Origin: Rhodothermales bacterium
GTDB lineage: Bacteria > Bacteroidota > Rhodothermia > Rhodothermales > JANQRZ01
Length of the DNA stretch: 64,000 nt
Direction of reading: 5' to 3'
NCBI GenBank assembly: GCA_028284265.1
Contig: JANQRZ010000011.1
Location: 1 to 64,000, forward strand
In this document: positions 54,219-62,908 of the stretch, piece after piece
How the letters are laid out: every line of letters begins with the position of its first letter
Numbering within the stretch: position 1 is the stretch's first letter
Translations under genes and position numbers: made by a program
Notes under the pieces: generated by a model
The model's input: only the letters and a program-made list of their open reading frames with translations
Databases searched by the model: none
What the model was told of the DNA's origin: nothing

Positions 54219-54991
54219 TATTTCGCGACCGTGCAGTCCTCATCACCGGCGCTACATCCGGCGTTGGTCACGCGCTTGCGTGCGCCTTTGCCACCCGAGG
54301 TGCTCATGTAATCGTACATGGTCGCGACCCCGACCGGCTCGCTGCTGTCGCTGCTGAAGTGAACGGTACGCCACTCCGCGTCGACCTCATGGCACCGAAC
54401 GGCCCGGCCCGCCTCGCCAATGCGGTTCGCAGAGTACGGCCTGACCTTTCGATGCTCGTTAACAACGCTGCCGTCCAGTCGAATTACCTGTTCTCTAACC
54501 GCTCTGCCGCCGAGGCTGCCACTGACGCAGCTCGAGAGGTCGCTGTCGATCTCGCGGCACCGATCCAGCTAGCAGCCCTACTCCTCCCCACCCTCCAGGC
54601 AACAGCTGCGACGTCCGAGCGCCCCTCGATCATCATCAACGTCACGTCGGGCCTTGCGCTCGCTCCGAAGAAAACGGCGGCCGTCTACTGCGCCTCGAAG
54701 GCGGGCCTGCGGACGTTCTCAAAGGCGCTGCGCTACCAACTCGACGATGACGCCGAGGCAGGCGGTCCCGAGGTTCGCGTGGTCGAAGCGATGCTCCCGC
54801 TCGTAGACACGCCGATGACGGCCGAGCGCAGGACCCGGCTCGCCAAGCTCTCGCCCGCTCAAGTCGCCACCGAAATCGTAGCCGGGCTGGAGCAAGAGAA
54901 AAGCGAGATCCGGGTTGGCAAGGCACGCCTTTTCGCTCATCTCCACCGTTGGATTCCCAGACGCGCTGAACGTATGCTACGCGACGGATAA
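54215..54991 (+). CDS. Short-chain dehydrogenase/reductase
   Basis: A 258-residue classical SDR. The nucleotide-binding TGATSGVG motif starts at residue 11, NNAAVQ marks the N-N-A-G-type motif, and the catalytic residues are in INVTSGLALAPKK (serine) and VYCASKAG (tyrosine and lysine, YxxxK). The DltE or YbbO-like subfamily is possible because of VNGTPLRVDL and the C-terminal RVGKARLFAHLHRW. Coenzyme is probably NADP(H) from the basic residue after the first strand (VHGRD). It overlaps the VTT-like gene and is likely to be under the neighbouring Crp-type regulator. Confidence 0.9.
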   Translation: MIFRDRAVLITGATSGVGHALACAFATRGAHVIVHGRDPDRLAAVAAEVNGTPLRVDLMAPNGPARLANAVRRVRPDLSMLVNNAAVQSNYLFSNRSAAEAATDAAREVAVDLAAPIQLAALLLPTLQATAATSERPSIIINVTSGLALAPKKTAAVYCASKAGLRTFSKALRYQLDDDAEAGGPEVRVVEAMLPLVDTPMTAERRTRLAKLSPAQVATEIVAGLEQEKSEIRVGKARLFAHLHRWIPRRAERMLRDG

Positions 54992-55018
54992 CTTCTCGCC
55001 CTCCAGACCGTAGCTCTT

Positions 55019-55549
55019 ATGCCAGCTTTTGGCCTCGCCCACGCCCGCGACCTCCTCGCCCGCACGCCCGTCACACTCGATACGATGCTCCGCGACCTGC
55101 CCAAGCCGTTCGTCTACGCCGATGAAGGGCCGGAAACGTGGAGTCCGTTCGACGTGATGGGCCACCTGATCCACGGCGAGCAAACGGACTGGATCGTCCG
55201 GGCAAAGCTGATCCTCCGCGACGACGGGCCGCACACGTTCGAGCCGTTCGACCGCTTCGCGCAAGAGACGGCGAGCCAAGGCCAGACGCTCAACGACCTG
55301 CTCGACACCTTCGCCGCGCTCCGCACCCAGAACCTCCGCGAACTCGACGCACTCGCCCTCTCCCCTGCCGACCTCGACCGCGAGGGGCAGCACCCTGAAC
55401 TCGGAACAGCAACGCTGGGCCAGTTGCTGGCGACGTGGACGGTCCACGACCTCGGTCACATCGCACAGATCAGCCGAGCGATGGCGAAGGTCTACCGCGA
55501 CGAGGTCGGCCCGTGGCAGGCCTACTTGGGGGTGCTGAAGCGGCGCTGA
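55019..55549 (+). CDS. DinB/YfiT-family metal-binding protein
   Basis: A 176-residue four-helix protein with the full histidine set of the DinB/YfiT family: H49 (or H52) in DVMGHLIHGEQTDW, and H143 and H147 in ATWTVHDLGHIAQ. Relatives are metal-dependent hydrolases or thiol transferases acting in bacillithiol, mycothiol or glutathione chemistry; the partner thiol is not known here. It is 27 bases downstream of the SDR gene on the same strand. The ATG follows CTCTT without a Shine-Dalgarno sequence. A second, more degenerate DinB-like gene lies at 1823. Confidence 0.88.
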   Translation: MPAFGLAHARDLLARTPVTLDTMLRDLPKPFVYADEGPETWSPFDVMGHLIHGEQTDWIVRAKLILRDDGPHTFEPFDRFAQETASQGQTLNDLLDTFAALRTQNLRELDALALSPADLDREGQHPELGTATLGQLLATWTVHDLGHIAQISRAMAKVYRDEVGPWQAYLGVLKRR

Positions 55550-55665
55550 TTGCTGTGGGAGTAAGCAGCGGGTCGACCCTGAGCCGTTGTCTCTCGGTTT
55601 TCGGCTTACGCTACGAAGTTGTATTATCACGTATAGCGTAGAGACAACCCCGCACCCCAATCATC

Positions 55666-56466
55666 ATGGAACAGCAAGTGAAAGGCCAAGTCAGCAGCGA
55701 TGCGGCGGAGGTCTATGAGGAGTTCTTTCTTCCCGCCCTTTTTCAGCCGTGGGCCGAGCGGATGACCGAGGCCGCCCGCATTACGCCAGGTGACCGTGTG
55801 CTCGACGTGGCGTGCGGAACAGGCGTCGTCGCTCGGTTCGTCGTGGACCGCGTGCAGCCCGGCGGAGCGGTCGTCGGCCTTGATGTTAACGAGGGGATGC
55901 TCGCCGTAGCGCGACGCAAAGCTCCGGGCGTCGAGTGGATCGAGAGCGCGGCAGAAGCATTGCCCTTTGGCGATGCAGCATTCGACGCAGTCGTGAGCCA
56001 GTTCGGGATCATGTTTTTCGACGACCGGCGGCAGGCCATTCGGGAGATGGTGCGCGTCCTGCAGCCCGGCGGTCGCCTCGCGGTCGCCGCCTGGGATTCG
56101 CTCGATCGGACGCCGGGCTACGCGGCGATGGTAACGCTCCTCCAGCGTCTCTTCGGCGACGAGGCCGCCGAGAGCCTGCGCGCCCCCTTTTCGCTGGGCG
56201 ATCCCGACGCCTTCCTAGCCCTGTTCGCGGATAGCGACCTAGCCGACCTCCGCGTGACAACCCACAACGGCACAGCCCGCTTCCCGTCGATTGCGTCGTG
56301 GGTCTACACCGATATCAAAGGCTGGACCGCCGCTGACCTGATCGACGACGATGGCTTCGAGCGACTTGTCACCGCCGCCGAGGAGGAACTGCAGCGCTTC
56401 GTGACGCCGGACGGCACAGTCGTGTTCGACATCCCGGCGCACATCGTTACGGCGACGAAATTATAG
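55666..56466 (+). CDS. SAM-dependent methyltransferase
   Basis: A 266-residue class I methyltransferase of the UbiE/Methyltransf_11 type. Motif I is RVLDVACGTGVVAR near residue 45, the acidic ribose-binding residue follows in VVGLDVNEGM, and the post-I part IESAAEALPFGDAAFDAVVSQFG is typical. The remaining third resembles small-molecule methyltransferases; the substrate cannot be told. The gene lies between DinB and an SLC12-like transporter on the same strand, apparently alone. Confidence 0.9.
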   Translation: MEQQVKGQVSSDAAEVYEEFFLPALFQPWAERMTEAARITPGDRVLDVACGTGVVARFVVDRVQPGGAVVGLDVNEGMLAVARRKAPGVEWIESAAEALPFGDAAFDAVVSQFGIMFFDDRRQAIREMVRVLQPGGRLAVAAWDSLDRTPGYAAMVTLLQRLFGDEAAESLRAPFSLGDPDAFLALFADSDLADLRVTTHNGTARFPSIASWVYTDIKGWTAADLIDDDGFERLVTAAEEELQRFVTPDGTVVFDIPAHIVTATKL

Positions 56467-56541
56467 CCCTGCCCGGTCGGCACGAGTGCAGGCGGTCCGG
56501 CTATCTTCCGACACCGCCACCTCGCTCGTCGCCTGCCCCGC

Positions 56542-58734
56542 ATGGCCGATCCCGTTTCGTCTCCCGCCGCCGGTCGCTTCGGCACGTTCAAGGGCGTCTT
56601 CACGCCGAACGTGCTGACCATCCTCGGCATCATCCTCTTCCTGCGGACAGGATGGGTCGTCGGGCAGGCCGGGCTGTGGGGCGCACTCGCGATCATCCTG
56701 ATGGCGAACGCGATCTCGTTTATGACGGGCCTGTCGCTCTCGGCGATTGCGACGAGCATGGACGTTAAGGCGGGCGGCAACTACTACCTCATCTCGCGCT
56801 CGCTCGGGCTGGAGATCGGCGGGGCCATCGGGATTCCGCTGTACCTGTCGCAGGCGATCTCGGTGGCGTTCTACATCATCGGCTTCACCGAGGCGATGGG
56901 GAGCATTCCCTTTTTCGCCGCGCTCGATCCGCGCCTCGTGTCCTCGACGGTGGCGCTCGTGTTCGTGGTCATCGCCTACGTCGGGGCCGACTTCGCGCTG
57001 CGGATTCAGTACGGCATCCTCGCGATTCTCGTCGCGGCTTTGCTGTCGTTTTTCACGGGCGGCTGGGGCGACTTCGTCGAGCCGAACCTGACGCCGCAGT
57101 TCACCGACGGCATCAGCTTCTGGATCGTCTTCGCGGTCTTCTTCCCCGCCGTGACGGGCATCGAGGTCGGGATCAGCCTGTCGGGCGACCTGACGGACCC
57201 GAGCAAGAGCATCCCGCGCGGCACCATCGCCTCGATCATCGTGACGGCGCTGGTGTATGTCGCCGCCGCGGTATGGTTTGCGTTTCAGCTTACCGCCGAG
57301 GAACTGATCACGAACAACCTCGCGATGGAGCAGATCGCGAGCGTCCCGTTCCTGATCCTCGCGGGGGTCGCCGCCTCCACCCTGTCGTCGGCGCTCGGCA
57401 GCGTGCTCGCCGCGCCGCGCACGCTGCAAGCCATCGCCCGCGACCGCGTCACGCCGGGCTGGATGGCGGGCCAACTCGGTAGCCCGACCGAGCCGCGCGT
57501 GGCGGTCCTCCTCACCGGCCTCGTCGCCGTCGGGATCATCTGGCTCGGCGACCTCGACTTCGTCGCGCCGATCATCACGATGTTCTTCCTGAACACTTAC
57601 GGGATGGTCAACCTCGTCGCGGCCACCGAGCGGCTGGTCGGCAACCCGAGCTTTCGCCCGCGCTTCAAGGTGCCGATTGCGGTCTCGCTCGGCGGCGCGC
57701 TCGGGTGCTACGGGGCGATGTTCCTCATCAACGCGCCCGCCACCATCGGGGCCATCGTGATCTCCTACGGCATCTTCTTTCTCCTCAGCCGCCGCCATAT
57801 GGTGCGGACGTGGGGCGACGTGCGGAGCGGCATCTGGACCTCTATCGCCCGCTACGCCCTCCTCAACTTAGAGCGCCGCCCGCCGGACTCCGAGACCGGA
57901 CGCAACTGGCGACCCAACATCATGGTGTTCACCGGGCAGCCGCACAACCGCGAGCGGCTGGTCGCACTGGCCGAATGGCTCAGTCTCGGACGCGGCATCG
58001 TGACATTCGTGCAACTCATCACAGGGCAGGTCGAGGAGCAAAACAAGGTCAAGCTCCGCGAACTGGCCGAGCGGCGCATCCGGGAGTACATCAAGGACCG
58101 GCGGATGGCGGCCTTCGCCGAGGCCGAGGTCGTCCCCGATTTCGTCCAAGGCGCGGTGTCGGTCGCGCAGGCCCACGGCATCGGGACGCTGGAGCCGAAC
58201 ACGATGCTGATGGGCTGGAGCCGCGAGCCGGGGGGCCGCGTGACGCTGATGCGTCTGCTCCGCAACCTCGCCGACCTCGACAAGTCCGTCCTCTTCCTGA
58301 ACGTGGACGACGGCACCGGCTTCGGGCGGCGGCGCGTCATCAACGTCTGGTGGGGCGGGCGCGGCGGCAATGCCGACCTGATGCTACTGCTCGGCTACCT
58401 GATCTCCCGCAGCAACGACTGGCACGACGCCGAGCTTCGCCTCTCACGCATCGTCGAGCACGAGGAGGGCGTCGAGCAGACGCGCGCCCACATCAACGCG
58501 CTGCTCGACGAGGTCCGCGTGGACGCCACCCCGAACATCGTCCTACGCGGCGACCGCCCCATCGAGGACCTCTTCGCCGAGCACAGCCGCAACGTGGACC
58601 TCACCATCCTCGGGATGCAGGCTCCCGACGCCGACCAGTGCGAGACCTACGGCGAGCGGCTCGAAGCCTTCGCAGATGCCGTCGGGACGGTGCTCCTCGT
58701 CTACAATGCCCAGCCTGAAGAGGACTTGCTGTGA
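56542..58734 (+). CDS. SLC12-type cation-chloride cotransporter/amino acid permease
   Basis: A 730-residue transporter. Residues about 20-445 have 12 membrane helices with the APC-fold hallmarks of the SLC12 family: GVFTPNVLTILGIILFLRTGWVVGQAG at the start, MDVKAGGNYYLISRSLGLEIGGAIG, and FFPAVTGIEVGISLSGDLTDPSKSIPRG. A large soluble C-terminal domain (about 455-730; NIMVFTGQPHNRERLVALAE, LFLNVDDGTGFG, NIVLRGDRPIEDLFAEHS) matches the SLC12 regulatory domain with USP-like elements. Bacterial relatives transport chloride with potassium or sodium, or polyamines; the substrate is open. No regulator lies adjacent. Confidence 0.93.
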   Translation: MADPVSSPAAGRFGTFKGVFTPNVLTILGIILFLRTGWVVGQAGLWGALAIILMANAISFMTGLSLSAIATSMDVKAGGNYYLISRSLGLEIGGAIGIPLYLSQAISVAFYIIGFTEAMGSIPFFAALDPRLVSSTVALVFVVIAYVGADFALRIQYGILAILVAALLSFFTGGWGDFVEPNLTPQFTDGISFWIVFAVFFPAVTGIEVGISLSGDLTDPSKSIPRGTIASIIVTALVYVAAAVWFAFQLTAEELITNNLAMEQIASVPFLILAGVAASTLSSALGSVLAAPRTLQAIARDRVTPGWMAGQLGSPTEPRVAVLLTGLVAVGIIWLGDLDFVAPIITMFFLNTYGMVNLVAATERLVGNPSFRPRFKVPIAVSLGGALGCYGAMFLINAPATIGAIVISYGIFFLLSRRHMVRTWGDVRSGIWTSIARYALLNLERRPPDSETGRNWRPNIMVFTGQPHNRERLVALAEWLSLGRGIVTFVQLITGQVEEQNKVKLRELAERRIREYIKDRRMAAFAEAEVVPDFVQGAVSVAQAHGIGTLEPNTMLMGWSREPGGRVTLMRLLRNLADLDKSVLFLNVDDGTGFGRRRVINVWWGGRGGNADLMLLLGYLISRSNDWHDAELRLSRIVEHEEGVEQTRAHINALLDEVRVDATPNIVLRGDRPIEDLFAEHSRNVDLTILGMQAPDADQCETYGERLEAFADAVGTVLLVYNAQPEEDLL

Positions 58735-58841
58735 CCGTTGAGTGCTCAATGCTAGCGCGGATTACCATGTGTCAGGTAAAGGTGCTACATTGCCTCCCCC
58801 GACACTCAAGACTGGTTAGCCGTCAGGAGGCGCGCACTTAA

Positions 58842-59717
58842 ATGCATCGAATTGCCCTTGTTGTCCTCTACGCTGCCATGATCGGGACAACGTGCAAGGT
58901 ATCTGCCCAATCGGCGGACGATTCATACCCAAGTTTTGAGCCTTTCACTGCGTCTCGGATGTGGCCCTTAATGGGTGAGCCACAGGTGTCCGTACCTGTT
59001 GGAGAAGCGGCAACCGAGATTGACAATTTCTTGGATGAGATAGACAATCTTCTCAATGAAGCGAATATTTTCGACGAACAAGCTCCGGTCGGAGCTACTG
59101 AAGATCCGGAGACTCTCGACCCTAATCTGAGCACGAAAGAACGACTCTTGTGGCTCGAGATCCCGGTCACGTTCCTGCAACTGCAGCCGCTATGGCATAA
59201 GGACGAGTGGACTGAAGACGAGGTAAACTTCGCCCGCAGCTCAGCAAGGCTAGTAGCCGCTGTGAGCCCCCAGAGCCGTTTCGAGTTTCAGCAAAATCAC
59301 GACTTGGAGAATCGTGAGAATCTCAATCGGATGGTGGACTGGTTTCGGTTGCAAGCAAAGGAGCCTCATCGGTATGGATACATGATACACACGTTTGATG
59401 ACGGTCCTTGGTTGGCCCTAGACTATGACGCTGGTAGCGACCTCACCATAATCGACAAAGTAGCGATCAGCGACGGATTTGATTTAGAGTTGTGCAAGAC
59501 CACTACCGATCAGTGGTGTCTTCGAGGCGTTGCACACGGAGAGGTCACATGGACTAAGGTGTTGTCGAAAGTCCCGTCGGGAGATTTCGGATTTCTGCCT
59601 TCCGCTCTCACTCCATTGGGTCCCTATGGGTGGAAGATCAATATGTCGTTTGGGGAATACACGCATGTTTACCTCGATGCTCAGAACCAGTTACTGTTCT
59701 ACTTCACGTCTTGGTGA
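58842..59717 (+). CDS. AT-richer secreted orphan protein
   Basis: A 291-residue protein with a signal peptide (MHRIALVVLYAAMIGTTCKVSAQ). The mature part is acidic, with a DNFLDEIDNLLNEANIFDE segment and several aromatic residues near the C terminus (INMSFGEYTHVYLDAQNQLLFY). Two cysteines, CKTTTDQWC, may form a disulfide. The base composition is clearly lower in GC than the SLC12-like gene upstream and the glycosyltransferase downstream, suggesting transfer. No family is recognised and no sorting domain or lipobox is present. It ends 59 bases before the convergent GT87-methyltransferase gene. Confidence 0.68.
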   Translation: MHRIALVVLYAAMIGTTCKVSAQSADDSYPSFEPFTASRMWPLMGEPQVSVPVGEAATEIDNFLDEIDNLLNEANIFDEQAPVGATEDPETLDPNLSTKERLLWLEIPVTFLQLQPLWHKDEWTEDEVNFARSSARLVAAVSPQSRFEFQQNHDLENRENLNRMVDWFRLQAKEPHRYGYMIHTFDDGPWLALDYDAGSDLTIIDKVAISDGFDLELCKTTTDQWCLRGVAHGEVTWTKVLSKVPSGDFGFLPSALTPLGPYGWKINMSFGEYTHVYLDAQNQLLFYFTSW

Positions 59718-59776
59718 CCCCGAGTAGAACCAAGGCTTCCAGCTGGCAGATTCGCTGCCCGCAGTTGAAGACAACG

Positions 59777-61603
59777 TCACACCAGCACAAAGAGGTGCTG
59801 TTTGTGGAGCCAGCGCCCGCGCCGCTCCTCAGCCTGCACCTGAAACCCTGCCGCTGCGAAGCGCTCGCGCCACGACGCTGCCGAGCCGAAGTGTAACACC
59901 TCCTCCTCCATCTGCCCGCCGGAGCGGAGCCGGTTGGCGAGGCGGTCGGCGAAGGGCAGCCAGCGGCGGTCCCATGCGGTCTCGACGAGCGATTCGAGGA
60001 CGATGACGCGGCCTCGCGTCACGCGCAGAGCCTCGCGGAGCACGGCATCAGGATCATCGGCGTGGTGGAGGACGAAGGTGAGGAACGTCGCATCGAAGCT
60101 GTTGTCCTCGAATGGAAGCCTGTACCCATCGTAGAGCGTGAGCGGTAGATCGGTCTGGTTGAAGTCCACCACATCGGCCAGCACCACATCGGCGTCGAGG
60201 TCGCGGGCGATGGCTTCGCCAACGAACCCATCCCCAGCCCCGAGGTCGAGCACACGGGCGGGTGCGCCGAGATGCGGACGTATCCAAGCCCACTTGTCGC
60301 GGGCGCGCTTCCGCATGAGCGCGGGCAACACCGCCAGCGCTGCCGCCGCCCCGAGCAGCACCGCCCACCCCGTCCAGCCGAGGATGACAGCGGTCCAGTA
60401 CGGCGTCGGCCCGTGCGTGTAGAACAGGTAGGTAGCCATCGTACTGACCGAAAGCCACAGCCACGCGGCCGCGTGCAGTCGGGCCGGTGTATCCGACGCA
60501 TCGCCGAGAGTCAGCGGGAGTAGAGCGAGCACGCCGAGGAGGTACCACGGATGCACCGTCGTGGTGGTCGCCAGAAACAGGCCGAGCGCGGCGAGCCACG
60601 TCCATGCGAGCGGCCAGCGCTTGACGCCGTCGGCTAGATAGAACCCAGCAAGTCCAGCAAGGAACCCAATCTGCAAGAGCGGTCCCAGCGACTTGCTGGT
60701 GTCCTCGCCCGTCCACGCCCAGCCGACCTCTTTGAGGAGGTAGTACGGCCCCGCGTTGAACTCGAATAGCCCGGTGTAGAGGCCGAGCGACTCGGCGACG
60801 TGCGGCAGCACGTAGGACGCGGCGTAGGGCAGCGCTAGTACGAGCGAGACGGCACCCGCGACCCATACCCACCGCCAGCCGACGCGCCGCAGCAGGAACG
60901 GCACGAGCACGAACGGGATCAGCTTGAACCAGCCCGCGACGGTCAGCGCGGCCACCGACCACCCCGGCTTCTCACGACGGAAGGCCCACACCGCCAGCAG
61001 CAGCATCCCGACCATCCCGGCCTCGGTGTGCCCCTGCCCCGCGACCTCGATGACGGCGAGCGGATGCCATGCATAGAGCACGAGCGCCCGCGCAGATACG
61101 ACGCGGCTGATCGCCCAGACACCTGCTAGCTCGATCCCGACGAAGGCAGCCTTGAGCACGTACCACCCCACCGGCCACCCGAACAGCCCGCCGAGCGCGA
61201 ACACGAGTTGCGACGACGGCGGGTAGACCGAGTAGTAGTCCGCCGAGTTGAGCCGCTCGAATAGCTCCGGGTATTGGGAGGTGAGGTCCGACGGGCGGAA
61301 AGCGTAGGGGTTGATGCCGTCGAGTTGGAGCATCCCGTCCCAGAGGTAGCGGAAGCCATCGTCCGAGAGTCCCGGCAGGAGCGGGAACGCTGCGAAGCGG
61401 AAAAGCACCGCGAAGCCGAGCACCTCGCGCATCGTCACCTCGCCCCGATGCCACGCGAGCGCGACGAGGCCCGCCCCCAGGCACGACGCCGCGACAAAGC
61501 CGATCCGCGCCGCATCGCCACCCATCGCCGCGCACGCCACTGCACCCAGCATCGCCGCGACGAGCAGGCCGCGCTCGACCCATCGCCGGTTGCGCCCGAT
61601 CAC
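59777..61603 (-). CDS. GT87-like membrane glycosyltransferase fused to a methyltransferase
   Basis: A 608-residue two-domain protein. The N-terminal 430 residues have about ten membrane helices with the GT87/DUF2029-like pattern: SDDGFRYLWDGMLQLDGINPYAFRPSD, YPPSSQLVFALGG, and AGWFKLIPFVLVPFLLRRVGWRW. This suggests a polyprenyl-phosphate-sugar mannosyltransferase-like enzyme. Residues about 448-608 are a SAM methyltransferase (RVLDLGAGDGFVGEAIARDL, LADVV, YRLPFEDNSFDATFLTFVLHH). GTG 61603 overlaps the stop of the upstream RsbW-like gene as GTGA; longer starts back to 61657 are possible. The combination suggests synthesis of a methylated polysaccharide or lipid, or two independent enzymes expressed together. 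Confidence 0.82.
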   Translation of the reverse strand: MIGRNRRWVERGLLVAAMLGAVACAAMGGDAARIGFVAASCLGAGLVALAWHRGEVTMREVLGFAVLFRFAAFPLLPGLSDDGFRYLWDGMLQLDGINPYAFRPSDLTSQYPELFERLNSADYYSVYPPSSQLVFALGGLFGWPVGWYVLKAAFVGIELAGVWAISRVVSARALVLYAWHPLAVIEVAGQGHTEAGMVGMLLLAVWAFRREKPGWSVAALTVAGWFKLIPFVLVPFLLRRVGWRWVWVAGAVSLVLALPYAASYVLPHVAESLGLYTGLFEFNAGPYYLLKEVGWAWTGEDTSKSLGPLLQIGFLAGLAGFYLADGVKRWPLAWTWLAALGLFLATTTTVHPWYLLGVLALLPLTLGDASDTPARLHAAAWLWLSVSTMATYLFYTHGPTPYWTAVILGWTGWAVLLGAAAALAVLPALMRKRARDKWAWIRPHLGAPARVLDLGAGDGFVGEAIARDLDADVVLADVVDFNQTDLPLTLYDGYRLPFEDNSFDATFLTFVLHHADDPDAVLREALRVTRGRVIVLESLVETAWDRRWLPFADRLANRLRSGGQMEEEVLHFGSAASWRERFAAAGFQVQAEERRGRWLHKQHLFVLV

Positions 61604-62007
61604 GATGCGCTGTGGGGCCACGCGAGGCAGAGCCGCCGCCCATCGGCCTCCAGCCACACGCGGTCGGCGACGGTGGTCATGATGAACATGCCACGCCCGC
61701 TCGTCTGGAAGGGATCGTCAGGCAGCGTCGCACCGTCGAGTCGTTCTGGAGGCAGCCCTTCGCCCTCGTCCTCCACGCACAGCCGCGCCTCACCGCCTTC
61801 GACCGCGCACACGACCGTCACGTCTTTGGATGCGTCGTACCCGTTGCCGTGCCCGGCTGCGTTGGCGACAGCCTCTCCGACCACGAGCAGCATCGCCTCC
61901 CGAACCTCATCGGACAAACCGAGCGTCTCCGCTGCGTCCAGCACGAAGGTGGAGGCGTCCGTCACCGCGTCGCGGGTACTGGGGAACGTGCGAGTCTGCG
62001 AGTTCAT
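61600..62007 (-). CDS. RsbW/SpoIIAB-type ATP-binding anti-sigma kinase
   Basis: A 135-residue GHKL-fold protein of the anti-sigma or serine-protein kinase family. The N box is LVVGEAVANAAGHGNGYD, the G box is VEDEGEGLP, and RGMFIMTTVADRVWLEADGRR completes the ATP-lid and C-terminal motifs. In Bacillus-type systems RsbW inhibits a sigma factor and phosphorylates an STAS antagonist; no such partner is nearby. It overlaps genes at both ends (ATGA with the GT2 gene at 62004-62007, GTGA with the GT87-methyltransferase gene at 61600-61603), so it is translated as part of a glycosylation operon. Confidence 0.88.
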   Translation of the reverse strand: MNSQTRTFPSTRDAVTDASTFVLDAAETLGLSDEVREAMLLVVGEAVANAAGHGNGYDASKDVTVVCAVEGGEARLCVEDEGEGLPPERLDGATLPDDPFQTSGRGMFIMTTVADRVWLEADGRRLCLAWPHSAS

Positions 62008-62906
62008 CGGGAGGAGTAGGCGTCGGCGATGGTGGTGGCGATAAGGTAGCGCACGACGGCGTTACGGAGGGCGGGCGGAGCCAGCGGGATCAAACGCCGC
62101 AGCGCCGACGCCAGACCGGGGCGCAGCAACCACCGGACGGGCGATACGACGAAGTCGAGGTTGGCTTCCGACGCCATCGCTGGATGCTTTTCGAGGAGAA
62201 GTGGCAGGTTGTTGCGTCCGAACTCGCGCAGCTTCCGCAGTCGATCGTCGAGCGTACCGTGGGCGTAGTGATGTACGATGGCTCGGTCGGCATAGACCAG
62301 CCCGCCCGGCGCATAGCGGTGGAGCCGAATGGCGAGGTCGATGTCTTCGCCGTAGGTGAACCGCTCGTCCAGCCCCCCGACAGCCCGCATCGCCTCGACT
62401 TTGACCGAGGTATAGCCGATGATAAAATACTTGAAGTGGATAGGGGTACCCGCCTGCCTTGATAGAGTCTCGCGCCGGGCACCTAGGTAGCGATGGTACG
62501 GATCGGCAGAGTCCAACCCTTCGAGCACCGGATGGGAGATGGCACCAATCAAACTGGCGTCTCGATGCAGTAGCGCATGCTGCCGGACGAAGTCGGACGC
62601 TGGACGCATATCGCCGTCGAGAAACAGCAGCACCTCACCCGTCGCCTCGGCGATGCCCGTGTTGCGCGCCGCCGCCCGGCCTCGGTTGGTGCCGTGACTG
62701 AGGATGCGAACAGCGTCGTACCCGGCGGTCAAGTCGCGGAGCACATCGCCCGTCGCGTCCGTCGAGCCGTCATCTACCAGCAGAACCTCAGCGGGGTGGT
62801 CCTGACCGAGCAGCGCAGGCAGTGTCGTCGGCAGCGTGTCGGCTTGGTTGTAGATCGGGACGATGACCGAGACGCTCGGCAGGTCGTCGGTGTCTCGGGC
62901 CGCCAC
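62004..62906 (-). CDS. Family 2 glycosyltransferase
   Basis: A 300-residue GT-A glycosyltransferase: VSVIVPIYNQADTLPTTLPAL, LLVDDGSTDATGDVL, SHGTNRGRAAARNTGIAEAT, metal-binding FLDGDMRP (DxD-type), and KVEAMRAVGGLDERFTYGEDID, whose ED pair is the catalytic base. The start is GTG 62906, 2 bases after the peptidase stop. It probably adds sugar to a lipid or polysaccharide acceptor. It is followed by the RsbW-like gene with a 4-base overlap. No other polysaccharide assembly genes lie in the window. Confidence 0.91.
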   Translation of the reverse strand: MAARDTDDLPSVSVIVPIYNQADTLPTTLPALLGQDHPAEVLLVDDGSTDATGDVLRDLTAGYDAVRILSHGTNRGRAAARNTGIAEATGEVLLFLDGDMRPASDFVRQHALLHRDASLIGAISHPVLEGLDSADPYHRYLGARRETLSRQAGTPIHFKYFIIGYTSVKVEAMRAVGGLDERFTYGEDIDLAIRLHRYAPGGLVYADRAIVHHYAHGTLDDRLRKLREFGRNNLPLLLEKHPAMASEANLDFVVSPVRWLLRPGLASALRRLIPLAPPALRNAVVRYLIATTIADAYSSR

Positions 62907-62908
62907 AG

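Noticed and set aside
56461-57798. 445-codon minus-strand frame opposite the SLC12-like gene
   Set aside because: Very charged, repetitive translation typical of antisense of membrane-helix codons.
59711-59735. CTTGGT/ACCAAG hairpin after the secreted orphan
   Set aside because: Only six pairs with a long loop and no T tract; too weak to call a terminator.
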